NCBI GenBank assembly: GCA_964057225.1
Contig: OZ059894.1
Span: forward strand, 19,250,476 to 19,314,475
Origin: Auanema rhodensis
Taxonomy: Eukaryota; Nematoda; Chromadorea; Rhabditida; Rhabditidae
Length of the DNA stretch: 64,000 nt
Direction of reading: 5' to 3'
The notes beneath the pieces were generated by a model. The model did not search any database. It saw nothing but the letters and a program-made list of their open reading frames with translations, and was not told the DNA's origin. Positions 26,901-33,955 of the stretch are shown piece after piece. Position 1 is the first letter of the stretch. Every line of letters begins with the position of its first letter. The translations under genes were made by a program, and so were the position numbers.

Positions 26901-29528
26901 TGAAAATCGAGGATATAAGTGTGAACTTATATCAGTTGATATCTCGGTGCATTTTTAAGCTAGCGCAAATCTGATAACACAGATCGACGCAGCTTAAAAA
27001 TCCGCATCGAATGCACTATACTACATTGAGAAACGCTCAATACAAAAATTAGTTATGATCGTTTGAAAAATGATCCATTAGTGTATGTTGAGTTTCCATG
27101 TACACTCAACATTGCTTCCAAAAACATTTTGACAAAAATTTTTTCGAAAAATTTCAAAATAATTTAGCAAAAAGTAGATGTTTTTAGATTGCTTTTTTCA
27201 AGGCAAAGACGATGGACAATGTTATTCAACGAAAAAATTAATTCTTGAGGGTGAAAATCGAGGATATAAGTGTGAACTTATATCAGTTGATATCTCGGTG
27301 CATTTTTAAGCTAGCGCAAATCTGATAACACAGATCGACGCAACTTAAAAATCCGCATCGAATGCACTATACTACATTGAGAAACGCTTAATACAAAAAT
27401 TAGTTATGATCGTTTGAAAAATGATGCATTAGTGTATGTTGAGTTTCCATGTACACTCAACATTGCTTCCAAAAACATTTTGACAAAAATTTTTTCGAAA
27501 AATTTCAAAATAATTTAGCAAAAAGTAGATGTTTTTAGATTTCTTTTTTCAAGGCAAAGACGATGGACAATGTTATTCAACGAAAAAATTAATTCTTCAG
27601 GGTGAAAATCGAGGATATAAGTGTGAACTTATATCAGTTGATATCTCGGTGCATTTTTAAGCTAGCGCAAATCTGATAACACAGATCGACGCAGCTTAAA
27701 AATCCGCATCGAATGCACTATACTACATTGAGAAACGCTTAATACAAAAATTAGTTATGATCGTTTGAAAAATGATGCATTAGTGTATGTTGAGTTTCCA
27801 TGTACACTCAACATTGCTTCCAAAAACATTTTGACAAAACTTTTTTCGAAAAATTTCAAAATAAATTAGCAAAAAGTAGATGTTTTTAGAATCCATTTTT
27901 CAAGGCAAAGACGATGGACAATGTTATTCAACGAAAAAATTAATTCTTCAGGGTGAAAATCAAGGATATAAGTGTGAACTTATATCAGTTGATATCTCGG
28001 TGCATTTTTAAGCTAGCGCAAATCTGATAACACAGATCGACGCAGCTTAAAAATCCGCATCGAATGCACTATACTACATTGAGAAACGCTTAATACAAAA
28101 ATTAGTTATGATCGTTTGAAAAATGATGCATTAGTGTATGTTGAGTTTCCATGTACACTCAACATTGCTTCCAAAAACATTTTGACAAAAATTTTTTCAA
28201 AAAATTTCAAGATAAATTAGCAAAAAGTAGATGTTTTTAGATTCCTTTTTTCAAGGCAAAGACGATGGACAATGTTATTCAACGAAAAAATTAATTTTTC
28301 AGGGTGAAAATCGAGGATATACGTGTGAACTTATATCAGTTGATATCTCGGTGCATTTTTAAGCTAGCGCAAATCTGATAACACAGATCGACGCAGCTTA
28401 AAAATCCGCATCGAATGCACTATACTACATTGAGAAACGCTTAATACAAAAATTAGTTATGATCGTTTGAAAAATGATGCATTAGTGTATGTTGAGTTTC
28501 CATGTACACTCAACATTGCTTCCAAAAACATTTTGACAAAAATTTTTTCGAAAAATTTCAAGATAAATTAGCAAAAAGTAGATGTTTTTAGATTCCTTTT
28601 TTCAAGGCAAAGACGATGGACAATGTTATTCAACGAAAAAATTAATTTTTCAGGGTGAAAATCGAGGATATAAGTGTGAACTTATATCAGTTGATATCTC
28701 GGTGCATTTTTAAGCTAGCGCAAATCTGATAACACAGATCGACGCAGCTTAAAAATCCGCATCGAATGCACTATACTACATTGAGAAACGCTCAATACAA
28801 AAATTAGTTATGATCGTTTGAAAAATGATCCATTAGTGTATGTTGAGTTTCCATGTACACTCAACATTGCTTCCAAAAACATTTTGACAAAAATTTTTTC
28901 GAAAAATTTCGAAATAATTTAGCAAAAAGTAGATGTTTTTAGATTGCTTTTTTCAAGGCAAAGACGATGGACAATGTTATTCAACGAAAAAATTAATTCT
29001 TGAGGGTGAAAATCGAGGATATAAGTGTGAACTTATATCAGTTGATATCTCGGTGCATTTTTAAGCTAGCGCAAATCTGATAACACAGATCGACGCAACT
29101 TAAAAATCCGCATCGAATGCACTATACTACATTGAGAAACGCTTAATACAAAAATTAGTTATGATCGTTTGAAAAATGATGCATTAGTGTATGTTGAGTT
29201 TCCATGTACACTCAACATTGCTTCCAAAAACATTTTGACAAAAATTTTTTCGAAAAATTTCAAAATAATTTAGCAAAAAGTAGATGTTTTTAGATTTCTT
29301 TTTTCAAGGCAAAGACGATGGACAATGTTATTCAACGAAAAAATTAATTCTTCAGGGTGAAAATCGAGGATATAAGTGTGAACTTATATCAGTTGATATC
29401 TCGGTGCATTTTTAAGCTAGCGCAAATCTGATAACACAGATCGACGCAGCTTAAAAATCCGCATCGAATGCACTATACTACATTGAGAAACGCTTAATAC
29501 AAAAATTAGTTATGATCGTTTGAAAAAT
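23925..29528. repeat. Twelve-monomer (about 4.2 kb) duplication
   Basis: Rare variants at 23987 (TTTTCAAAAAA) and 24699 (TTTCGAAATAATTT) recur at 28198 and 28910, 4,211 bp away. That is twelve monomers minus the 1-bp deletion near 26868. Monomer order matches over about 23925-25328 and 28136-29528. The second copy runs up to the retrotransposon. Confidence 0.75.
29526..29528. other. Left insertion junction trinucleotide AAT
   Basis: Satellite sequence GTTTGAAAAAT stops here and element sequence begins. The same AAT precedes GATGCATT at the other junction (33953-33955) and its complement lies at the ICR centre. This supports a shared 3-bp recombination core rather than an integrase-type staggered duplication. 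Confidence 0.8.
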
Positions 29529-29563
29529 TATTCTATTTTACTAGTCTACGACGTTAAATAAGA
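29529..29563 (-). repeat. 35-bp 3' terminal extension of DIRS element
   Basis: The left (3') end extends 35 bp beyond the ITR, starting TATTCTATTTTACTAGTC, with no counterpart at the 5' end. Its complement forms the central part of the ICR (29973-30007). Unequal ITRs with an extension on the 3' side are known from Dictyostelium DIRS-1. Confidence 0.9.
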
Positions 29564-29710
29564 ATTATATTTATTCGAAATGCTTTATTTCGTAATAGGT
29601 CCTCACATAAAACAAACAAAAAAAAATTCAAATTATCTCTCAGGTTCCCTTTCCCACGTTTCTTTGGGCGGGAAACAGTGAGAGTAAGCGATCGTCCTTA
29701 TTCATTTCAG
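29564..29710 (+). repeat. 3' inverted terminal repeat of DIRS element (147 bp)
   Basis: Exact inverted match to 33809-33955 with no mismatch seen. Identity stops at 29710: CAG is followed by G here but by T in the other copy. TTTATT on plus (29570-29575 and 29584-29589) gives AATAAA in element sense, so the ITR could supply a polyadenylation signal. Confidence 0.95.
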
Positions 29711-29956
29711 GTGTCCAAAAAAGGAAGAATAGAAAGGCAGCATAACAATAACAAAATAAAAGAACAATAGTAACAGAAGGAAAGGAAAGGCTGCGGATAG
29801 CAGGCAGCATGCTAACCTATCTCTTGCGGTCGTAGTTGGTGCGTTGTGCAGGCTTGAATCTGGAAAGTTATGATAAAGACATCGAAAGTGGGCGAGCTCG
29901 AGTGGAAGTCCTCAGGTTGGTTAGCGGGAGCGCAGTAGGGGTGGAGGTGGGAGATA
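29711..29956 (-). other. 3' noncoding segment of DIRS element
   Basis: 246 bp between the ICR and the 3' ITR with no ORF or recognisable domain. The part near the ITR is A-rich on plus (AACAATAACAAAATAAAAG), so U-rich in the transcript. The rest is of mixed composition. It probably forms the 3' end of the genomic RNA. Confidence 0.7.
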
Positions 29957-30029
29957 TTCGAATAAATATAATTCTTATTTAACGTCGTAGACTAGTAAAA
30001 TAGAATAATTATATTTATTCGAAATGCTT
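29957..30029 (-). repeat. Internal complementary region (ICR) of DIRS element
   Basis: 29957-30007 (51 bp) is the exact reverse complement of the element's left terminus 29529-29579. 30008-30029 (22 bp) is the exact reverse complement of the right terminus 33934-33955. The two parts meet at ATT (30008-30010), matching the AAT at the insertion junctions. This is the hallmark of DIRS replication: the ICR is thought to template completion of both ends and circularisation. The ICR also contains 17-bp inverted arms (29957-29973 and 30007-30023). A possible poly(A) signal, AATAAA in element sense, lies at 30018-30013, just after the recombinase stop. Confidence 0.95.
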
Positions 30030-30031
30030 CT

Positions 30032-31300
30032 TCAAAAAAGAATCTTGGACTGGAACGAGGTTCTTCGCTCATAGTGGGTGAAGAAGGTTTTTTCTGAAGC
30101 CCAGTTAGCCGCCTTGAGGATGTCGCCTATAGGTAGACCTTGCGCTAGTGCCTTCGAGGTCACAGCCGAGCGTGTTGAGTGAGCTTTGAAGGTAGTGGGT
30201 ATGCCCGCGCTGTGCAGGGTCTTTCTAATCCAACCAGAAATGGTGGTGGGTTCCACTGCTGCTCCATTCTTTCTGTTAAGAAAGAGGCATCTTGTTCGGC
30301 GGAGTTCCATGGTTCGAGATAGGTATTCATTTATGCAGTTAATAGGGCACAGGTTATTGCGTGTGGGGAAGTTCTCGAACTTCGCTTCATGCGGGGGTCC
30401 CTTAGATCTGTTTTTATTGCGTTTATTTATGAAGAAAGTTAACCCTTCTGCGTCGATACGCATGTGATCTAGGGAGAAAACGGCCAATTCGCTCACCCTC
30501 TTTGGAGAGCATAGGGCCAATAGAGTGGCTAGCTTGTGAGTGAGAGACTCTAGGCTGAGTTGGACGTTGGGGCCCAGCCTATCAAGGAAGTCCAAGACTT
30601 CGGAGGGGTCCCAGGTGTCTACGTACCTAGCCCCTGAAGGCTTCTCTCTGAACAAACCCCTCATGAGGCGGAGGAGCAGCACGTTCTCCTTTAGGGAGGG
30701 GGAGACCCCTAGGTGATCGGCCAATGCGGATATCGCTACCTTGTGTATGCGTACTGTGGAGAAGGCCTTAGTTTGAGCGAGAAATGATAGATAGTTAGCA
30801 ACCGTTACTGGGTTGGGAGTAAAAGGTATCTTCTGCTTATTGCAGTAAGCTTTCCAGTTCTTGAGAGCACAGCCGTACTGTTTGCGTGTTCCTGGGGCCC
30901 AGGATTCGTTTAGGAGTCTCTTAGTCTCTGCTGTTACTCCCTCAAAGGAGTTTGTTAAATCTTCCACGCTGCTAATTGGAAATTCGGCGACTGCAGGAGA
31001 GGATGTGGGTTTCCTTCCCGGTCGGACAGCAGGTTCGGGTGTTGGAGCAGCAAGGGAGGCTCCTTGGATCTCTCTTGGAGTAGGGGAAACCACATTTGGC
31101 TCTTCCAGAATGGTGCTATCACTATAGCCGACCTCTGGGAGCTGGCGAGCTTTCCTAAGGTCTTGTGCAGGAGGTGGAAAGGTGGAAATACGTAAAGTAA
31201 TCCGTCTGGCAGCTGCTGCCAATTGAACAAGAGTGCGTTCACTCCTAATGCGGCGCAATCTGGAAAGAAGGAGTAGAAAAGGGCGCATTTGGCGTTCCAA
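30032..31300 (-). CDS. DIRS tyrosine recombinase (422 aa)
   Basis: This is the integrase-equivalent of the element and should recombine the circular DNA copy into the target through a transient phosphotyrosine link. A SAM-like core-binding region spans about 112-225 (TRKQYGCALKNWKAYC onward). The catalytic domain spans about 230-420. R268 in CSPKRVSELA is the box I arginine. H374 and R377 form the HxxR motif (AHSTRSA). H409 and the nucleophile Y410 lie in FFTHYER. The catalytic set therefore looks complete. Residues 1-115 overlap the 3' end of the RT ORF in another frame, are Arg/Pro-rich and match no domain I recognise. The true start could be M1 or M5, or the N-terminus could come from splicing or recoding. 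The TGA stop lies only 2 bp from the ICR. Confidence 0.93.
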   Translation of the reverse strand: MERQMRPFLLLLSRLRRIRSERTLVQLAAAARRITLRISTFPPPAQDLRKARQLPEVGYSDSTILEEPNVVSPTPREIQGASLAAPTPEPAVRPGRKPTSSPAVAEFPISSVEDLTNSFEGVTAETKRLLNESWAPGTRKQYGCALKNWKAYCNKQKIPFTPNPVTVANYLSFLAQTKAFSTVRIHKVAISALADHLGVSPSLKENVLLLRLMRGLFREKPSGARYVDTWDPSEVLDFLDRLGPNVQLSLESLTHKLATLLALCSPKRVSELAVFSLDHMRIDAEGLTFFINKRNKNRSKGPPHEAKFENFPTRNNLCPINCINEYLSRTMELRRTRCLFLNRKNGAAVEPTTISGWIRKTLHSAGIPTTFKAHSTRSAVTSKALAQGLPIGDILKAANWASEKTFFTHYERRTSFQSKILF

Positions 31301-33777
31301 GTGGACGCGAACAGGTCTATTTTGGGTTCACCCCATTTGGAAAATATTGATCTAGTGATCTCCGGATGGAGCGACCAGTCTTCCTTCAAAATTCTGCCGC
31401 GGGACAGGCAGTCGGCAGCCGTATTGATTTTTCCCGCTATATGCGATGCTCTGATTCTGAGCTTACGGGTATCGGCAAATTGCCATAACTCCAGTGCTAA
31501 TCTAGTGCCCTTCTGGGATTGACTCCCGCCCCTACGGTTGATGTAGGCAATGGCAGAAGTATTATCTAAGAGTAAGAGAACGTCGAGATTGAGCCAGGTC
31601 TTGCCGAACTCTGTTAGACCCTTCGTTGCTGCAATCAGCTCCAGCCAGTTTATATGGTAGTTAAAGCGTTCTGCCTCGGACCAAGATCCTGACAAGGTAT
31701 TACCTTCCCACGAAGCGCCAAAACCCTCCAGGGAGGCATCTGAGGTAATGGAGTATCGGGGAGAAAAGGGCGTGAGCGAGGATACTTCTGATAGACGGGG
31801 AACGTCCTTGGTTCGAAGATCCTCCAGGATCTTTCTTAACGATCGATCTATTCTTAGAATTTGAGGGAAGGCATTGGGATCATTTACGTTCGTAATTCCT
31901 TTAAGCCGTAGGTGGAAGTGCAGTTCACGGTTTCTGAAGGAGAGGTTAGGTGCTACCAGAGACGCAAAGTTCAATTTTCCCATTAGCGAGGCTAATGCTC
32001 TTATACTCAGCTCTGATTGAGCTGTTAAACGAGTGAGAGACTCGAGCAAACCCTTTTTCTTGGCCTTTGGGAGAGACCAGCTCATCGATCTTGAATTCAG
32101 CTGAATACCAAGAAATTCTATTTCTTGTGTGGGTATCATAATTGATTTATCCCAGTTTATCGTAAAACCCGCGCGATCAAAAGTAATTAGAATCTCTGTT
32201 AGTTGGGACCTGAGACAATCAGGATCCTCCGAGATGAACAGCCAGTCATCTAAGTAGTTGATGAGATTGATCCCTTTACCCCGAAAATGGGATACCAGAA
32301 CACGCATTAGCTTATGGAATATGTAGGGGGCTGAGCTCAGCCCAAAAGGGAGTGCTCTAAATAGGAAAGTGCGCCCCTCTGCTGTGAAAGCTAGGAAGGG
32401 TTGATCCTTCGGATCGATACTAATCGCGTGGTAGGCTGAATGAAAATCGATTTTGATCATGAAATTATCCTGTCGTAGGAGCGACGGGATGTCCCGAAGG
32501 GATTCTAGCTTGAACTTGGGTACTCGGAGAAAAGTGTTCAGGCGCTTTAAATTGAGGATGAAACGGGCCGTGCCGTCCGCCTTGGGAACGTGGAAGGTCG
32601 GGGATATGAAAACCTTCTCCCTCGGGGCGGCCTCTCGAATGGCGCCAGTGTACAGCAGTTCCTGGATATCCGACCTGGGTTGCTCCGGCAAGGTAGAGCA
32701 GATGGGTGGCAGCGATAAAGGTGGAGGTGTGCGGGCAAAGGGGAGACTATAGCCCTGAACCGCGTTAAGGATCTCCTTGTCCCTGGAGATGGACGCCCAA
32801 AAGGTTGTGGTGGAGGATACCCGGCATGCGAAAGGAAAAGTGACTAACCTCTTTCTCTGGTTAGTAGCGAACGTTGAGAAGGTAGCTTGTCTCTTGGGGG
32901 CTGAGCGTGGCCGTTGGGCATCATTCCTGCGAGGAGTTGTTCTGGAGCTTCTGGACAGTTCGGAGTACGACGATAGTTCTGCTCTGAGCTTCTTGCCAAA
33001 CAGTTCGGGTGCCGAATCCTCTGGAGCGTTGTCTACCGGGATCACGGTTCCATAGATGGGGGACTTCTTGAAGCTAGGCATGGCTCGGTAGGGTTGAGAG
33101 ATCTTCATCTTGGTTAGAGCACACTCTCGCAAGTTGGTGCAGTGGGTCTTGATGTTAGCGCTGAGGAAGCGCTCCACTATGGCAAAGTATGCCTCCTGTT
33201 TTGTTGACAGACGAGAGTCCCTATCTATCCTGCCCAGCTTGCGAATTATCTTGATGTTAGAAAGAACGATTAGATCATTCTCGTATGCCGTGCGTATCTC
33301 AGCTTCGGACAGACGGATAGTGGGCTTGATGTTATTGTCCACGTGAGTAGTGTAGCGGTCGTCCAAGACCGGTAGTCGAGCGAACGGTGAGTCGATATTT
33401 GGGAGTTCCGAGATGAGCTCAGCTCTCTCGGTCGAGGACATGAGCAGTCCCGAGGCGAGTCTCTCGAAATCAGCAGTCTCGGAGGAAGATAGGCGAACGA
33501 GTGGCCTAGATCTGGGTCCGTGTGCCTCCGGTGGCATGGGGACCGTTTCGTCTTCGTCGTCCTCTGAATAGAGGTCCTCTTTCTCGGGCTGGTCCGAGTT
33601 CGGAGGTGGTGGGGAAGGAGCTTCTACCCTTCTCCTCTCGACGTGTTGACGGTCGGTGGAGATAGACGTTGGAGATGTTGAGCGTGACGATCTCGAAGAA
33701 GAAGAGCTGAAGGCTCGTACTCTTCTCGGAGAAGTTTCAGTCGGGGCTTGTCCCTGACGAGTGTGGCTTGGAGCCAT
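30955..33777 (-). CDS. DIRS Gag-like / reverse transcriptase / RNase H / Dam-methyltransferase-like polyprotein (940 aa)
   Basis: Residues 1-90 are low complexity: Ser/Arg-rich, then a Pro run and an acidic stretch near 66-79. Residues about 90-330 form a Gag-like region with no CCHC zinc knuckle. The reverse transcriptase (about 360-620) shows VPKADGTARFILNLKRLN, the first catalytic Asp at D444 in KIDFHSAYH, LPFGLSSAP (476-484) and the polymerase box YLDD at 508-511. RNase H (about 674-795) keeps its acidic set: D680 (TSDAS), E713 (NWLEL), D738 (LLDN) and D789 (AADCLSR). Residues 815-900 contain DLFAS (821-825), NAKC and YVFPPF, matching the phage-Dam-like methyltransferase domain described in DIRS elements. 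The usual D/N before PP is F864 here, so catalysis is doubtful. There is no protease or DDE integrase. The start is the first Met. Its last 346 bp overlap the recombinase ORF in another frame. RT and RNase H are certain; the Gag and methyltransferase labels are less so. Confidence 0.92.
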   Translation of the reverse strand: MAPSHTRQGQAPTETSPRRVRAFSSSSSRSSRSTSPTSISTDRQHVERRRVEAPSPPPPNSDQPEKEDLYSEDDEDETVPMPPEAHGPRSRPLVRLSSSETADFERLASGLLMSSTERAELISELPNIDSPFARLPVLDDRYTTHVDNNIKPTIRLSEAEIRTAYENDLIVLSNIKIIRKLGRIDRDSRLSTKQEAYFAIVERFLSANIKTHCTNLRECALTKMKISQPYRAMPSFKKSPIYGTVIPVDNAPEDSAPELFGKKLRAELSSYSELSRSSRTTPRRNDAQRPRSAPKRQATFSTFATNQRKRLVTFPFACRVSSTTTFWASISRDKEILNAVQGYSLPFARTPPPLSLPPICSTLPEQPRSDIQELLYTGAIREAAPREKVFISPTFHVPKADGTARFILNLKRLNTFLRVPKFKLESLRDIPSLLRQDNFMIKIDFHSAYHAISIDPKDQPFLAFTAEGRTFLFRALPFGLSSAPYIFHKLMRVLVSHFRGKGINLINYLDDWLFISEDPDCLRSQLTEILITFDRAGFTINWDKSIMIPTQEIEFLGIQLNSRSMSWSLPKAKKKGLLESLTRLTAQSELSIRALASLMGKLNFASLVAPNLSFRNRELHFHLRLKGITNVNDPNAFPQILRIDRSLRKILEDLRTKDVPRLSEVSSLTPFSPRYSITSDASLEGFGASWEGNTLSGSWSEAERFNYHINWLELIAATKGLTEFGKTWLNLDVLLLLDNTSAIAYINRRGGSQSQKGTRLALELWQFADTRKLRIRASHIAGKINTAADCLSRGRILKEDWSLHPEITRSIFSKWGEPKIDLFASTWNAKCALFYSFFPDCAALGVNALLFNWQQLPDGLLYVFPPFHLLHKTLGKLASSQRSAIVIAPFWKSQMWFPLLQERSKEPPLLLQHPNLLSDREGNPHPLLQSPNFQLAAWKI

Positions 33778-33808
33778 GGACGATCGTATGTGAGGCTCAA
33801 CGAAAAAA
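33778..33808 (-). other. Short 5' leader between ITR and Gag-RT start codon
   Basis: 31 bp of unique sequence between the ITR and the ATG at 33777-33775. With the ITR, the whole untranslated leader would be 178 bp. The ATG is followed by G at +4, while -3 is T, so the Kozak context is only partial. Confidence 0.6.
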
Positions 33809-33955
33809 CTGAAATGAATAAGGACGATCGCTTACTCTCACTGTTTCCCGCCCAAAGAAACGTGGGAAAGGGAACCTGAGAGATAATTTGAATTTTTTTT
33901 TGTTTGTTTTATGTGAGGACCTATTACGAAATAAAGCATTTCGAATAAATATAAT
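33809..33955 (-). repeat. 5' inverted terminal repeat of DIRS element (147 bp)
   Basis: By eye this is an exact reverse complement of 29564-29710, including a 9-bp homopolymer run. It begins in element sense with ATTATATTTATTCGAAATGC. In DIRS elements the ITR carries the promoter, and by analogy transcription should start here; no core promoter motif is convincing. The inner end TTATTCATTTCAG resembles a 3' splice site, but nothing else supports splicing. Confidence 0.95.

Larger units (their letters stand above)
1..29528. repeat. Satellite array, 351-bp monomer (left block, 84 monomers)
   Basis: Head-to-tail tandem repeats; taking GTATGTTGAG as monomer position 1, starts fall at 1, 352, 703 and so on every 351 bp. 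One monomer (2107-2513) is 407 bp and one (26733-27082) is 350 bp. The last monomer (29189-29528) is cut by the retrotransposon, and its final 11 bp lie at 33956-33966. Monomers are AT-rich and differ mainly by scattered substitutions. Variation is concentrated around monomer positions 18, 74-83, 104-115 and 145-156, whereas roughly 160-300 is nearly invariant. There is no convincing coding potential. A period near 351 bp equals about two nucleosome repeats, as in many insect and plant satellites. A centromeric or pericentromeric location is plausible but is inference only. Confidence 0.98.
29529..33955 (-). mobile_element. Complete DIRS-like tyrosine-recombinase retrotransposon
   Basis: A 4,427-bp insertion in the satellite, read on minus (5' end at 33955). 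Order in element sense: 147-bp 5' ITR, leader, 940-aa Gag/RT/RNase H/methyltransferase-like ORF, overlapping 422-aa tyrosine recombinase ORF, 73-bp internal complementary region (ICR), 3' noncoding DNA, 147-bp 3' ITR and a 35-bp 3' extension. There are no long terminal direct repeats, no poly(A) tail and no DDE integrase. This combination is diagnostic of the DIRS order of YR retrotransposons. AAT is present at both junctions (29526-29528 and 33953-33955), and the interrupted satellite monomer is exactly 351 bp once the element and one AAT are removed. Identical ITRs and undisrupted ORFs indicate recent insertion. I cannot assign it to a named family. Confidence 0.95.

Noticed and set aside
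1-29528. CRISPR array
   Set aside because: The repeated unit is 351 bp with no unique spacers, and the whole unit is repeated.
30186-33346. Plus-strand and alternate-frame ORFs of 63-99 residues inside the element
   Set aside because: They are antisense or frame shadows of the polyprotein and recombinase ORFs, with no recognisable motifs.
33796-33822. Splice acceptor at the inner end of the 5' ITR (TTATTCATTTCAG in element sense)
   Set aside because: No matching donor or branch point can be defined from sequence alone; the same sequence occurs inverted in the other ITR, so it is noted but not called.
29529-33955. LTR retrotransposon or pararetrovirus
   Set aside because: Termini are inverted rather than direct repeats, there is an ICR, and a tyrosine recombinase replaces DDE integrase and protease.
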